Shown here one piece after another: positions 1 to 9,597 of a stretch of DNA of 64,000 nucleotides. This DNA comes from Cyanobium sp. NIES-981 (GTDB lineage: Bacteria > Cyanobacteriota > Cyanobacteriia > PCC-6307 > Cyanobiaceae), in NCBI GenBank assembly GCA_945896675.1, contig CAMDEM010000011.1, forward strand, positions 1-64,000. Reading direction: 5' to 3'. Each line of letters begins with the position of its first letter. Position 1 is the stretch's first letter. A program made the position numbers and the translations under genes. The notes below the pieces were generated by a model. It had not been told where the DNA came from and made no database searches. It saw only the letters and a list, made by a program, of their open reading frames with translations.

Positions 1-2
1 TG

Positions 3-1124
3 CTGCAATGCCAACTGCAATCCAAGCACTGGCTGGGCTGTGTGGGGGGCGGGGTCGTGGGCACCGATGGCTCCGGCAAGCCCCACGAACTCGAACATGC
101 TCCGGCCCTGAGCGTCACCCTGCTGCGGCTCCCGGGGGCCGAGCTGCGCCCTTTTGCCATCGACACGGCAGAGCTTCCCGATCTCGATGGGCCCGCAGAA
201 CCCTGGCAACACCTTCTCCAGGCCCCAGGGAACGAGCTCGCAACCATGCCCTCGATGCTGCTGTTGGTCGATCCCAGCTGCCCGGCCATCAACGACCTGA
301 TCAGTGGCCTGGATTACGCCTGTCCCCAGGCCGCCAAGCTGGGGGGCATCGCCGGCCAGCACAGTGCCTCCCATGGCTCCCTGCTGTTTAGCCATGGCTC
401 GGACCCGCAGGGCGGCGTGACAACCGGTGGGGTAACAACCGGTGGAGTGAAAACCGGGGCAGTGGGCTGCCTGATTGGCGGCAGCTGGCGCCTGGATCCC
501 TTGGTGGCCCAGGGTTGCCGTCCCATCGGCCCGGTGCTCGAAGTGGAGCAAGCCCAGCGCAATGTGGTGCTGGAGGTGAGCGAAGGCAGTAAGCGCCGTA
601 GCCCGGTGGCCGCCCTGCAGTCGATCCTCACCAGCCTCAGCGCCGATGAACGGGAACTGGCCAAAAACTCCCTCTTCCTGGGCGTCGGGCGCAGCAGCTT
701 CAACCTGGCCGCCAGCCAAACCGGCAACAGCAGTGCCTTCTTGGTGCGCAACCTGCTCGGCATCGACCCCCGCAATGGGGCCGTGGCCGTGGCCGAGCGC
801 ATGCGCGCCGGCCAACAGGTGCAATTTCAATTGCGGGATGGCACCACCTCCCGCCAGGAACTGCGCCAACTCCTAGAGCGTCAGCGCCTGCAGCAGCCCG
901 CACCCCTGGCAGCCCTGGTGTTTGCCTGCCTGGGCCGGGGCCAGGGGCTCTATGGCGAGCGCGATGGGGATGTGAGCGCCTGCCGGGAGGCCTTTGCCGA
1001 GGTTCCCATCGCTGGCGCGTTCTGCAATGGCGAAATCGGGCCCGTCGCAGGCAGCACCCATTTGCATGGCTACACCGCCAGCTGGGCCTTCCTGGTGCCC
1101 CATGGGAGCGACCATCCAGCCTGA
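3..1124 (+). CDS. FIST N/C domain sensor protein (5' partial)
   Basis: The reading frame is open from the left edge of the window, so the N-terminus is missing. The visible part starts with the typical FIST pattern [10 protein letters not shown] and continues through FIST_N into a FIST_C-like region with GRSSFNLAA, a '[11 protein letters not shown]' segment and a terminal CNGEIGP stretch followed by [16 protein letters not shown] domains are thought to bind small ligands, often amino acids, in signalling proteins. This one seems to stand alone, with no visible kinase or GGDEF domain. [16 protein letters not shown] pentapeptide repeat lies near its middle. The stop overlaps the trmB start, suggesting co-transcription. 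The family call is firm; ligand and role are unknown. Confidence 0.8.
   Translation: MQCQLQSKHWLGCVGGGVVGTDGSGKPHELEHAPALSVTLLRLPGAELRPFAIDTAELPDLDGPAEPWQHLLQAPGNELATMPSMLLLVDPSCPAINDLISGLDYACPQAAKLGGIAGQHSASHGSLLFSHGSDPQGGVTTGGVTTGGVKTGAVGCLIGGSWRLDPLVAQGCRPIGPVLEVEQAQRNVVLEVSEGSKRRSPVAALQSILTSLSADERELAKNSLFLGVGRSSFNLAASQTGNSSAFLVRNLLGIDPRNGAVAVAERMRAGQQVQFQLRDGTTSRQELRQLLERQRLQQPAPLAALVFACLGRGQGLYGERDGDVSACREAFAEVPIAGAFCNGEIGPVAGSTHLHGYTASWAFLVPHGSDHPA
411..455 (+). repeat. Three in-frame 15-bp tandem repeats inside the FIST gene
   Basis: Three consecutive 15-bp units encode [10 protein letters not shown] and GGVKT. The units differ only at a few bases. Because the unit is a multiple of three, expansion or contraction would keep the frame. 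It probably sits in a surface loop of the FIST_N domain. Confidence 0.7.
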
Positions 1125-1840
1125 TGCGCCAGCACGTCAACCCGCTCAGTCGGGTCCACCAACGGCCGCTGCCTTTGCCCCCACCAGCCGAGCTCTTTAG
1201 TGAACCGGCGCGGCCCATCCACCTCGACATCGGCAGCGCCCGCGGCGGCTTTTTGCTGGAGCTGGCCCAGCAGGAGCCAGGGCGCAATTACCTCGGCGTG
1301 GAAATCCGCCAGCCCCTGGTACAAGCCGCCGAAGCCGACCGCCAGGCCCTGGACTTACGCAATCTCCACTACCTCTATTGCAACGCCAATGTGAACCTCG
1401 AGCAGTGGCTGGCAGCCCTACCCCCAGGCCAGCTGGAGCGGGTTTCGATCCAATTTCCCGACCCCTGGTTCAAAAAAAAGCACCACAAACGGCGGGTGTT
1501 GCAACCGGCCCTGCTGCTCGCCATCGCCGGTGCCTTGGCGGAGCAGCAGGAGCTGTTCATCCAAAGCGATGTGCTGGAGGTGATTGAACCCATGGTGCTG
1601 CTGATCGAGGCCAGCGGTTACTTCCGCCGCCCCCCCGAGGACGGGCGGCCCTGGCGCCTGGACAATCCCTTAGCCGTGGCCACCGAACGGGAACGGCTGG
1701 TGCTCCAGCAGGGCCTGCCGGTGTATCGGGTGCTTTACGAACGCAATCGCCAACCCCTTGGGACTTGGCCTGAGCTCCCCCTAGAGCAACGGCCCAAAGC
1801 GACCGATAATCCGCCAGAACGTCCAGAGCTTTGCCCTTGA
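1124..1840 (+). CDS. trmB: tRNA (guanine-N7)-methyltransferase TrmB
   Basis: TrmB methylates guanosine 46 in the variable loop of tRNAs using S-adenosylmethionine. The 238-residue protein has the SAM-binding motif [10 protein letters not shown] at about residues 34-43. The family signature [14 protein letters not shown] starts at residue 111, and conserved LFIQSDV and [10 protein letters not shown] segments follow. Length is normal for the family. The ATG overlaps the FIST gene stop by one base, and the stop overlaps the next gene start, so the three genes probably form one transcript. Identification is secure. Confidence 0.95.
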   Translation: MRQHVNPLSRVHQRPLPLPPPAELFSEPARPIHLDIGSARGGFLLELAQQEPGRNYLGVEIRQPLVQAAEADRQALDLRNLHYLYCNANVNLEQWLAALPPGQLERVSIQFPDPWFKKKHHKRRVLQPALLLAIAGALAEQQELFIQSDVLEVIEPMVLLIEASGYFRRPPEDGRPWRLDNPLAVATERERLVLQQGLPVYRVLYERNRQPLGTWPELPLEQRPKATDNPPERPELCP

Positions 1841-3162
1841 GCAGCCCCGCCGCCGCCCCTGCGCCTCCCTTGATCCTGCGCTGGCAGGGCCTGATGGCCC
1901 AAGCGCCTGGGGGCCTGCTCAGCAAGCAACTGCCCCTGATTGCAGGAGTTGTGCTCTGCGCCCTGATGGCTGGGCTGCCCCTGGTCACCCGCAGTGGTTT
2001 CAGCTTGCTGATTGCAGCCTGCGGCCTGCTTTGGGTGCTTCTCGCCTTGCGCACGCCCCCCGGCCAAGTGGGCAGCATCAACCGCTGGATCCTGGGGATC
2101 ATGGCCCTTGCCCTGCTGGCAACAGGGTTTTCCCCCGTGCCATCGGCGGCCCTGCACGGCCTGGTCAAGCTCTTGAGCTACCTGGGCGTCTATGCCTTGA
2201 TGCGCGAGCTGCTGGCCACAGCCCCCATCTGGTGGGACCGGATCGTGGCGGCCTTCCTGGCCGGTGAACTGGTCACCAGCGTGGTGGGAATTCGCCAGCT
2301 GTTTGGCGACACCACCGAGCTGGCCCGATGGGCCGATCCCAATTCCGTGGCCGACGGCACCATCCGCATCTACGGAACCCTCGACAACCCCAATCTGCTG
2401 GCTGGCTTCCTGCTGCCGGCGGTCCCGCTTGCCCTGGTGGCCTTGCTGCGCTGGCAGGGACTGGCCCGCAAAGCCTTTGCCACCGTAGCCCTGGTGCTGG
2501 GCATTGCGGCTGTGGTGTTCACCTACAGCCGGGGGGCCTGGATGGGCCTGGTGGCCGAAGCCGCCGTGGTCGTGGTGCTCCTGGCGGCCCGTCAAACCCG
2601 CCAATGGCCACCCTTCTGGCGCCGCGTGTTCCCCTTGCTGCTGCTGGCTGTTGGCGCTGCGTTGTTGGTGGTGGTGGTCACCCAGGTGGAGCCCCTGCGG
2701 GTGCGGGTGCTGAGCCTGGTGGCCGGCCGCCAGGACAGCTCCAACAACTTCCGCATCAATGTGTGGATGGCCGCGCTCGACATGATCCAGGCCAGGCCCT
2801 GGCTGGGCATTGGCCCTGGCAACGATGCCTTCAACCAGATTTACCCCCTGTTTGCCCAACCCCGCTTTAACGCCCTCAGCGCCTACTCCATTCCCCTGGA
2901 ACTGACCGTGGAAGCTGGCGTCCCAGGGCTCCTCGCCGGCATCGGTCTGGTGCTCACGTGTGTGCGCACGGGACTGCGCCAATGGGGCAACGGTGGTTTC
3001 TTTGCCCTTCCCGCCCTGGCGGCCCTGGCTGTGATCGCAGGCCTTGGGGTGCAGGGCCTCACCGACACGATCTTCTTCCGCCCTGAAGTGCAACTCAGCG
3101 GTTGGTTCTGCGTCGCCACCCTGGCCGCGGCCGCATCTCCAACCCCCACTCCCCGTGGCTGA
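1831..3162 (+). CDS. ictB: IctB-family O-antigen-ligase-like membrane protein
   Basis: This hydrophobic protein of about 440 residues has many predicted membrane helices. It carries the O-antigen ligase/polymerase (Wzy_C-like) core seen in Ict[28 protein letters not shown], a conserved [21 protein letters not shown] and a late PEVQLSGWF segment. IctB was first described as a bicarbonate-accumulation protein, but its fold belongs to the O-antigen ligase superfamily, so its transport role is uncertain. TTG codons at 1831 or 1837 overlap the trmB stop and are the best starts. The 3' end overlaps the next gene by 8 bp. The family call is strong, the function less so. Confidence 0.85.
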   Translation: MPLSSPAAAPAPPLILRWQGLMAQAPGGLLSKQLPLIAGVVLCALMAGLPLVTRSGFSLLIAACGLLWVLLALRTPPGQVGSINRWILGIMALALLATGFSPVPSAALHGLVKLLSYLGVYALMRELLATAPIWWDRIVAAFLAGELVTSVVGIRQLFGDTTELARWADPNSVADGTIRIYGTLDNPNLLAGFLLPAVPLALVALLRWQGLARKAFATVALVLGIAAVVFTYSRGAWMGLVAEAAVVVVLLAARQTRQWPPFWRRVFPLLLLAVGAALLVVVVTQVEPLRVRVLSLVAGRQDSSNNFRINVWMAALDMIQARPWLGIGPGNDAFNQIYPLFAQPRFNALSAYSIPLELTVEAGVPGLLAGIGLVLTCVRTGLRQWGNGGFFALPALAALAVIAGLGVQGLTDTIFFRPEVQLSGWFCVATLAAAASPTPTPRG

Positions 3163-4177
3163 GCCGCAGGCAGCAGCCCCCGGGGTGATTGCCGGCTTTG
3201 ATGCCGGCCAAACCCACACCACCTGTCGGCTTGCCTTGGCGAGCTCTGGCCAACTTGTCGGCGAAGGGCAGGGGCCCGGCGTTTGCCACTTAGCGGCCCC
3301 CCAGGGGCCAGAGCGATTCGCCGCAGCCCTGCTCCAGAGCCTGGAGAACGCCACAAGCCAGGGGCATGGTCAACCTGGAGCGGGTAACTTCACGCTGCTA
3401 GCGGCTGGCATCGGAGCCAGCGGCATTGAAGCGGGCAGCCCCCTGCAGATCCAGGGGCGAGCCATAGCCGCCACGGCCCTGGGCTTGGCCCCGAATCGGG
3501 TTGCCGTCACCGGTGATGAGCGCACAGCCCTGCGGGGTGCCATGGGCGGTGGCGCTGGAAGTGGGAGCGGTAGTGGAAGCGGGAGGGGCGGCATTGTGGT
3601 GATTAGCGGCACCGGCACGATTGCCGTGGGGCGCAATGGGGGCGGCCAGGAGCACCGCTGCTCCGGCTGGGGCTGGCTGCTGGATGGGGCCGGCTCCGCC
3701 ATGGACATCGGCCGCGACGGCCTGGCCCTCAGCCTGCAGATGGCCGATGGTCGGCGGCCTGATGGCCCCCTGCGCCCCAAGCTTTGGCAGGCCCTTGGCC
3801 TGGAGGCCTCAGAGCTGGCCAGCACCCAGGCGCTCAAGGCTTTAGTGGTGGAGCCAGGTTTTGGCGCCGCGGGATTTGCCAGGCTCGCTCCGGTGGTGGC
3901 CGAATTGGCCGCGGCAGGGGATCCCGACTGCCAAGCCATCGTGGAACGCTCAGCCCAGGCCCTGGCCGCCATGGCCGCCACCATCGCCAATCAGTTGCAT
4001 CTGCAGGCACCTCTGGTCTGGCCGATGGGCGGGGCCCTTGCTCACCTGGCGGCCCTGGGAGATGCCTTTGCCGCAGCCCTCAGCCAAGCCTGCCCCGGTG
4101 CCCAGATTGCCGTGCCCCAGGGTGACGCCTGCAGCGGCGCCCTTGAGATGGCTCGAGACCAGCTGGCATCGCGCTAA
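3155..4177 (+). CDS. BadF/BadG-type ATPase, probable N-acetylglucosamine-kinase-like sugar kinase
   Basis: The protein is about 340 residues with an actin-like ATPase fold. It has the phosphate-1 motif GFDAGQTHTTCRLA near the N-terminus, a VVISGTGTIAVGRN phosphate-2 loop, GWGWLLDGAGSAMDIG, and a late PMGGALAH adenosine-type motif. This family includes GlcNAc kinases and 2-hydroxyacyl-CoA dehydratase activators; the length and context next to glmM favour an amino-sugar kinase. The GTG at 3155 overlaps the previous stop and puts the first motif at the right distance from the N-terminus. A flexible Gly-Ser run (GAGSGSGSGSGRGG) precedes phosphate 2. The substrate is inferred. Confidence 0.8.
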   Translation: MAEPQAAAPGVIAGFDAGQTHTTCRLALASSGQLVGEGQGPGVCHLAAPQGPERFAAALLQSLENATSQGHGQPGAGNFTLLAAGIGASGIEAGSPLQIQGRAIAATALGLAPNRVAVTGDERTALRGAMGGGAGSGSGSGSGRGGIVVISGTGTIAVGRNGGGQEHRCSGWGWLLDGAGSAMDIGRDGLALSLQMADGRRPDGPLRPKLWQALGLEASELASTQALKALVVEPGFGAAGFARLAPVVAELAAAGDPDCQAIVERSAQALAAMAATIANQLHLQAPLVWPMGGALAHLAALGDAFAAALSQACPGAQIAVPQGDACSGALEMARDQLASR

Positions 4178-4184
4178 GCGTTCA

Positions 4185-5597
4185 TCAGCCAGCGTTGAGA
4201 TGTTGTTCAGCTTGGTCCGCCAGATGGCCAGCCCAGTGGTCCACCAAACCCTGCTCAGCCGCCTCCACCATCACGCGCAGGAGTGGTTCGGTGCCGCTCG
4301 CCCGCACCAGCACCCGACCCTCGCCAGCCATGGCTGCCTCGGCCTGCTCGACGGCCAGGCGTAGGGGATCGCACTGCTGCCACTGCTGGCGCCTCTGGCG
4401 ATCAGGCACGGTCACATTCACCAAGGTTTGGGGATAGGGCTCGAAGCTGCTGTCCATCCAATCGGCGAGGCTCTGGCCGCCCTGATGCAGCAAGGTGGCC
4501 ACCTGCAGGGCCGTGAGTAGGCCATCGCCACTCATCCCATGGCGGGCCGAGAGGATGTGGCCCGATTGCTCGCCGCCCAGGCCGGCCCCCATCTGCTCCA
4601 TGGCCTGGTGGACATATTGATCGCCCACCGCAGTGCGCTCGAGCACCCCGCCCTTGGCCTGCCAAGCCCGCTCAAAGCCCAGGTTTGACATCACCGTGGC
4701 AACGATCCGTTGGCCCGGGAGCTGGCCCTTGGCCAGCAGGTCGGAACCCCAGAGATAGAGGATCTGATCGCCATCCACCACCCGGCCTTTGCCATCCACG
4801 GCCAACATGCGGTCGGCGTCGCCATCAAAGGCAAAGCCCATGCTGGCGACTTGATCCAGCACCGCCTGGCGCAGTTGGTCCAGATGGGTACTGCCGCAAT
4901 CCACATTGATGCGCTCCCCATCGGCCGTGCCATGCAGCACCGTCAGATCGGCTCCCAGGGCTTGAAACACCGCTTCCCCACAGGCGGCCGCGGAGCCCCA
5001 GCACAAATCCAAAACAATCTTGCAGCCCTCCAGCCGGCGCCCCATCACGCTCGCCACTAGCGCCCGCTGGTAGTCGGCCAATAAATCGGATCGGTCTCGC
5101 ACCCGCCCCACCCCACTGAAGCCCTGGGCCGCCGATGCTTTGCCCGGCACCCCCGCCAGGCCCGCCTCCACCACCTGCTGTTGGGCCCGGCTGAGCTTGG
5201 CGCCAGACGCCCCAAACACCTTGATGCCGTTGTCGTGGGGTGGGTTATGGCTCGCCGACACCATCAATCCACCTGAAGCGGACAAGCGACGAATGGCCCC
5301 AGGAACCGCTGGGGTGGGGCAAAGGCCCAGGTTCCACACCTCTCGGCCCGCAGCCGTCAGGCCGGCGCTAAGGGCTGCCACCAGCATGGGCCCACTGCTG
5401 CGGGAATCCATGCCGATCAGTACAGGGCCACCTGGTGGCAACACCTGGCCACACCAATAGCCCACCTGTAGAGCCAAAGCCGGCGTGACCTGGGTGCCCA
5501 CCCGGCCGCGGATGCCATCCGTGCCAAACCCGGCTACCGATGGGCCCAAGGGCAGGCCAACGGGATGAACAACCTGATGGTGGGCCGCCGCGGCCAT
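4185..5597 (-). CDS. glmM: Phosphoglucosamine mutase
   Basis: GlmM converts glucosamine-6-phosphate to glucosamine-1-phosphate for UDP-GlcNAc, the precursor of peptidoglycan and lipid A. The 470-residue protein begins its conserved part with FGTDGIRGRVG at about residues 24-34. The catalytic phosphoserine loop SASHNPPHDNG places the active serine near residue 116. The metal loop FDGDADRMLAVD, the sugar-binding GGEQSGHIL and the phosphate-binding RASGTEPLLRVM are all intact. It converges with the sugar kinase gene upstream. A second alpha-phosphohexomutase lies at 50519-51985; the GIRG and HNPPHDNG forms favour GlmM here. Confidence 0.93.
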   Translation of the reverse strand: MAAAAHHQVVHPVGLPLGPSVAGFGTDGIRGRVGTQVTPALALQVGYWCGQVLPPGGPVLIGMDSRSSGPMLVAALSAGLTAAGREVWNLGLCPTPAVPGAIRRLSASGGLMVSASHNPPHDNGIKVFGASGAKLSRAQQQVVEAGLAGVPGKASAAQGFSGVGRVRDRSDLLADYQRALVASVMGRRLEGCKIVLDLCWGSAAACGEAVFQALGADLTVLHGTADGERINVDCGSTHLDQLRQAVLDQVASMGFAFDGDADRMLAVDGKGRVVDGDQILYLWGSDLLAKGQLPGQRIVATVMSNLGFERAWQAKGGVLERTAVGDQYVHQAMEQMGAGLGGEQSGHILSARHGMSGDGLLTALQVATLLHQGGQSLADWMDSSFEPYPQTLVNVTVPDRQRRQQWQQCDPLRLAVEQAEAAMAGEGRVLVRASGTEPLLRVMVEAAEQGLVDHWAGHLADQAEQHLNAG

Positions 5598-5667
5598 GGA
5601 GCACCTTTAACTCAAATGAGGCTACGCGGGCTTGCAACGGGGGCTATCGCCAGCACGACCTCCAGCC

Positions 5668-5919
5668 CTATCTCCAGCGCCGGGGCCACCAAATCCAGCC
5701 CAGCAATTCGACGCTGGCCCAAATCAGCAGGGCCCCCACCACCCAGCCGGGCAAAAAATTCAGGGGCCAGTAGGGGCGCAGCAACAACACACCACCAGCC
5801 AGCGCCCAGACCCGCAGGGTGCGGAGCCGTTGCTCCGCACCCGGAAGCGTGCTCAGCAACGGTGGCAACTGCGGCAACGGTGGCCTTGGAAGCCAAGGAG
5901 GTAGCGGCGGCAAACGCAT
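5668..5919 (-). CDS. Small hypothetical membrane protein
   Basis: This is a reading frame of about 83 residues. It has a proline-rich N-terminus, then two hydrophobic stretches: WALAGGVLLL and, after a short PYWPLNFLPG turn, WVVGALLIWASVELLGWIWW. It ends in a basic PRRWR tail. It lies between glmM and the divergent lytic transglycosylase gene, whose start is 29 bp away. The hydrophobic pattern and the gap it fills suggest a real membrane protein, but I recognise no family. The ATG at 5919 avoids overlap with the neighbour. Confidence is moderate. Confidence 0.5.
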   Translation of the reverse strand: MRLPPLPPWLPRPPLPQLPPLLSTLPGAEQRLRTLRVWALAGGVLLLRPYWPLNFLPGWVVGALLIWASVELLGWIWWPRRWR

Positions 5920-5948
5920 CCGAATAACCCAGCCGGAGTGTCCCCAGA

Positions 5949-7991
5949 ATGCCGCTAATCCTGTGCCAGTTGCCATTGGCCCGCCTTGCCCAACTCCTGG
6001 CCATCACCTGCCTGGGAACAGGGGCCGCCTTGGCCAGTGGGCAAGCCCTGCTTGGGCTGGGGCCGAAGCCCAACCCTGACACGCCCCGCCAGGTCCTGGA
6101 GGCCATCCGTCGACTGGCCCCAGATCCCGTAGCGCGCCGTGAAGCCAGCCTGCTGTTGGCCAGTGAAAACGAGAACGATCCCGCCGCCCAACAGCGCCTG
6201 CTGAAGGGCCAAGCCTGGGGCCCGGATCCCTTGGCTGCCGTCGTGCTCAAACGCCAGGCCCTCGTAGCGGCCAGCCTTGGGGAATCAGCCCAAGCCAAAG
6301 CCCTCTGGCAGCAACTCTTGATCCGTTTCCCCTTGGCCCCCGCTAGCGCCGATAGCCTCTACGCCCTGGGCAATCAGCAACCACTCTTGCTCGGCCAGCA
6401 GTTGCGCGGCCAGCTGCTCGGCAACTTTGCCGCCCATCCGGCCGCCCTCGCTGCGGCTTCTGAGATGGCTTCTGGGGCCAGCCCTGGCCCCGGCCAGCAA
6501 CACCAGGGTGCCCTGCATTTGGCCCGCTGGGGCGTGCGCTGGCCTGGGGCCCACGAGCACCTTGAACGGGCTTGCCAACGCAAGCAGGGGCTTACCCCCT
6601 GGGAGCGCGATCAACTGGCGGCTGGATTGGCCCAGCTAGGCGACAGCGCCGCAGCCACCGCTTGCCTGGCGAGCCAAAAGCCCTCCCGGCCCACCCAGCT
6701 GGCGATCGCCAAGGCCCTCCTGAAAGGCCCCGCCAACGAAGAGAGCCAGGGGGAGCAGCAACTCCTCAACCTCGCCCGCAGCGCTGCCCCCAGCCCTGAA
6801 ACCCGAGAAGCCCTGCAATTGCTTGGAGAAAGCGATAGCCAAGCAAGCCTCAAGGCCCTGAAGCAACTGCCCCAGGCCCTGCAAGCCCAAGCCCCTGTCC
6901 AAGCCCGCTACGCCATCGCCACGGACAACACCCGGGCGGCCCTGGCCGTGCTGCAACGCTGGCCCGCCGATCCAGCCAGCTGGGAGCTGCAGTGGCAATT
7001 AGCCCGTAAGGCCCTTCTGACGTCCCAATGGACCCAAGCCCGCGCCCTGCTCGCCGGTGCGGCCAGTCCTCACCTACCCCCGGCCTTGGCCGCCCGCCAA
7101 CAGTTCTGGCTGGGGTTTTCCCTCATCCAACTGGGCCAGAGCAGCCAAGGACGGGAACGTTGGCGGCACCTGCTACGCGAGTACCCCGATGGCTACTACG
7201 GCTGGCGGGCGGCGGTGCGCCTAGGCGCTGGCGATGTGTCGCTGGATCCAAACCAGGCCCCGCCCCTGCAGCCAGCCCCCTGGGGCCCCCTAAAGAGCGG
7301 CAACCACCAGCTCGATCGGCTCTGGCGGTTGGGGCAAAACCAAGAAGCCTGGGAAACCTGGCGGCAGCAACGCGGAGGTCAGACTCCCCAGCAAGCTGCC
7401 GACCTTCTGCTGGAAGGCCGACTCCGCCAGGGGGTGGGCGACAGCTGGATTGGCCTGGGTCAATTGGAGGAGGCCAGCCTGCGGCTCTCCCCCCAGCAAT
7501 GCCAGCAGAGGCGCCAACTGGCCCAAGCCCAGGCCACCCCCCGATTCACCAGTCTTTTGGCAACCGCAGCGCGGCAGAACCGCCTGCCAGCCAGCCTGCT
7601 CGCTGCCATTGCCAAACAGGAATCCCGCTTCAGCCCTGGGGTGTACTCAGGGGCTGGGGCCGTGGGCCTCCTGCAACTGATGCCCGAAACCGCCGCCGAT
7701 CTGTATGGGGCCCCGCTGGGCACAGCCGCCCTGGAAGAGCCCAGTCTCAATGCCCAACTTGGGGGTCGCTATCTCAAGCAGTTACTCACCCTCTGGGATA
7801 GAAATCCCCTGCTGGCGATCGCGAGTTACAACGCTGGACCTGGTGCCGTGGCCCGCTGGATCACACCGCAACTCCAGCAAGCTCCAGAGCTCTGGGTGGA
7901 AGCGATCCCCTATCCCGAAACCCGGCTCTACGTGAAGAAAGTGCTGGGCAACCTCTGGCACTTCCAACAGCGGCGCCTACCCGAGTGTTAG
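5949..7991 (+). CDS. Soluble lytic murein transglycosylase with helical repeat domain
   Basis: The 680-residue protein starts with a signal-like hydrophobic segment (LLAITCLGTGAALASG), so it should act in the periplasm. A long alpha-helical superhelix of TPR/HEAT-like repeats fills about residues 40-520, as in Slt70. The C-terminal SLT domain has the catalytic glutamate in AAIAKQESRFSP (E558), followed by SGAGAVGLLQLMPETA and ASYNAGPGAVARW. It cleaves glycan strands of peptidoglycan with formation of 1,6-anhydro ends. The family is sure; whether it serves recycling or septum splitting is not shown. Confidence 0.9.
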   Translation: MPLILCQLPLARLAQLLAITCLGTGAALASGQALLGLGPKPNPDTPRQVLEAIRRLAPDPVARREASLLLASENENDPAAQQRLLKGQAWGPDPLAAVVLKRQALVAASLGESAQAKALWQQLLIRFPLAPASADSLYALGNQQPLLLGQQLRGQLLGNFAAHPAALAAASEMASGASPGPGQQHQGALHLARWGVRWPGAHEHLERACQRKQGLTPWERDQLAAGLAQLGDSAAATACLASQKPSRPTQLAIAKALLKGPANEESQGEQQLLNLARSAAPSPETREALQLLGESDSQASLKALKQLPQALQAQAPVQARYAIATDNTRAALAVLQRWPADPASWELQWQLARKALLTSQWTQARALLAGAASPHLPPALAARQQFWLGFSLIQLGQSSQGRERWRHLLREYPDGYYGWRAAVRLGAGDVSLDPNQAPPLQPAPWGPLKSGNHQLDRLWRLGQNQEAWETWRQQRGGQTPQQAADLLLEGRLRQGVGDSWIGLGQLEEASLRLSPQQCQQRRQLAQAQATPRFTSLLATAARQNRLPASLLAAIAKQESRFSPGVYSGAGAVGLLQLMPETAADLYGAPLGTAALEEPSLNAQLGGRYLKQLLTLWDRNPLLAIASYNAGPGAVARWITPQLQQAPELWVEAIPYPETRLYVKKVLGNLWHFQQRRLPEC

Positions 7992-8009
7992 CGGCTAGCT
8001 GGAGAGGGT

Positions 8010-8489
8010 CTAACTGGAGAGGGGCTGGCTGGAGAAGGCGTGGCCCAAGCTCCCTCCTGCCAGCACGATTGCACTAAACGCCAAGGCCAATACGGCCGGT
8101 GATGGGGACACCCGAATGCGGGCTAAATCCACCCGCGCCAACAGAACGGTGGACGCCACAATCAAGACATGGCTGAGCACTTGCAGGTGCAACATGTACA
8201 GCCCACCGACCGTAATGATCAAGAGCGTGATCACGAGGCTGGCCACGCGGCTGGCTGCCATCAAGCTCGAAACCTGCTGTACAAGCAGATCCGGCATGGT
8301 GCAAACCACCACGACCAGCAGGGCATGCAAACAATCCAGCGACCAAAGCAAGTTGGGAAGCCCTCCGGGCAGGGAGGCCATGGCCGGGCCATGGCCCCAG
8401 CTGAGTCCCTCGTAGACCGCAATCGCAAACAGCACAAGAAGCATGGGCGCCCGTAGGGGCAGAACCAGGAAGCGCAGGGAAGCTTTCAC
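8010..8489 (-). CDS. Conserved hypothetical membrane protein (about four helices)
   Basis: The protein has 159 residues and four likely membrane helices: near the N-terminus (APMLLVLFAIAVYEGL), in the middle (LLWSLDCLHALLVVVVCTMP and SLVITLLIITVGGLYML) and near the C-terminus (AVLALAFSAIVLAGG). No catalytic motif is visible and I do not recognise a family. It lies downstream of the NIL-ferredoxin gene on the same strand, 24 bp away, so the two may be co-transcribed. It converges with the lytic transglycosylase gene. Confidence 0.7.
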   Translation of the reverse strand: MKASLRFLVLPLRAPMLLVLFAIAVYEGLSWGHGPAMASLPGGLPNLLWSLDCLHALLVVVVCTMPDLLVQQVSSLMAASRVASLVITLLIITVGGLYMLHLQVLSHVLIVASTVLLARVDLARIRVSPSPAVLALAFSAIVLAGGSLGHAFSSQPLSS

Positions 8490-8513
8490 AGCGTGTTCAT
8501 GGTGTAACCGGGT

Positions 8514-8948
8514 TCATGGTGCAACGGGGCCCAGCTCGGGACGGTCCAAGACCAGGGCAATGGCATTCAGCGGACAGCTTGGGATGCACTGCTCGCACAC
8601 CAGACAGCGTTGCGCATCAAATTCCAACTGCCAAGTCGGCGCGCCAACGTTCAAAGCCCCACTGGGGCACACACTCGAGCAGATGCCGCAATCAACGCAG
8701 GCCCCTGGGTCGATCTGGATCTGACCCGGAGCCCGATTGAGGCCTAGCCCCTGGCTTTCCAACCACGCCTCAGCGGCAGCCAGCTCATCGATGTCCCCGG
8801 ACAGCTCCACCACCATGGTGCCGCTCTGGTTGGGGGCGATCTGGGCCCTGAGGATCTTGGCCGCAATATCGAAATCGACGGCCAGCCGATAGGTGATCGG
8901 CTGATGCACCGCTTCCCGCGGGAAATGCAGGGTGAGGCGCCGTTTCAA
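8514..8948 (-). CDS. NIL-domain 4Fe-4S ferredoxin
   Basis: The N-terminal 80 or so residues match a NIL domain, a small regulatory fold also found in MetN-type transporters. The C-terminal part is a two-cluster bacterial ferredoxin: CVDCGICSSVCPSGA and CLVCEQCIPSCPLNAI each supply the CxxCxxCxxxCP pattern, so two 4Fe-4S clusters are expected. Proteins of this architecture occur widely in cyanobacteria, with an unclear role in electron transfer or sulfur/methionine metabolism. The divergent neighbour is a membrane-anchored thioredoxin, which hints at a redox theme. Domain calls are solid. Confidence 0.9.
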   Translation of the reverse strand: MKRRLTLHFPREAVHQPITYRLAVDFDIAAKILRAQIAPNQSGTMVVELSGDIDELAAAEAWLESQGLGLNRAPGQIQIDPGACVDCGICSSVCPSGALNVGAPTWQLEFDAQRCLVCEQCIPSCPLNAIALVLDRPELGPVAP

Positions 8949-9002
8949 CCCATGGAAACCACGTGGTTCAAAAACCTAGCAAGCACTGGCAAAGTGCTTG
9001 CC

Positions 9003-9575
9003 ATGACTTCACCCCCCAGCGCCTCCAGCCTCGGCGCCAAGGAACGCCTACTCCTGGTCTTACTGGCAGCCGTTTTGGCTGGCGCCGTGCTCTGGCTCCG
9101 GGGCGGCCTGCATCCGGAAGCCCCCTTAGAACGGCTTGCCCGCCAATCCCCCGACCTGCAGGTGGCCTTGGCCAACGGCAGGCCAACCGTGGTCGAGTTC
9201 TATGCCGACTGGTGCGAAGCCTGCCGGACCATGGCACCAGCCATGGAGGCCATGGAACAGGAGCACCGGGGCCAACTCGATGTGGTGTTGCTCAATGTGG
9301 ACAACCCCCGCTGGCAGCCGGAGATGGATCGCTTTGCCGTCAATGGCATTCCCCAGCTCGAGCTCTTCAATTCCCGCGGCGAGAGTGTCGGTCGATCGAT
9401 CGGGGCCCGAACGGCCAGCGACCTGCAGGCCCTAAGCCAGGCCCTGATCGAGGAGCGGCCGCTGCCGGCGATCGCTGGAGTTGGCAAGGTGAGCCAGCTC
9501 AACGAAGATCAAACGGAGTCAAGCCTGCGGGCCGCGCCCACACCGGCCCTCGCCGGCCCCAGAAGCCACGCCTAA
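9003..9575 (+). CDS. txlA: Membrane-anchored thioredoxin-like protein (TxlA/HCF164 type)
   Basis: The 190-residue protein has a single N-terminal transmembrane anchor (LLLVLLAAVLAGAVLWL) followed by a thioredoxin fold with FYADWCEACRTMAP. The active site is therefore CEAC rather than CGPC. The cis-proline loop is NGIPQLELF. This layout matches cyanobacterial TxlA and plant HCF164, which pass reducing equivalents across the thylakoid membrane for cytochrome b6f assembly. The ATG at 9003 is preferred to upstream codons because those would overlap the divergent ferredoxin gene. The ortholog assignment is likely. Confidence 0.85.
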   Translation: MTSPPSASSLGAKERLLLVLLAAVLAGAVLWLRGGLHPEAPLERLARQSPDLQVALANGRPTVVEFYADWCEACRTMAPAMEAMEQEHRGQLDVVLLNVDNPRWQPEMDRFAVNGIPQLELFNSRGESVGRSIGARTASDLQALSQALIEERPLPAIAGVGKVSQLNEDQTESSLRAAPTPALAGPRSHA

Positions 9576-9597
9576 CTCCACCCCACCTGCTGACCCC

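Noticed and set aside
1735-3354. A 539-codon open frame on the minus strand
   Set aside because: It is the shadow of the IctB-family gene in GC-rich DNA. Its translation is low-complexity (Gln/Gly/His-rich) with no known domain.
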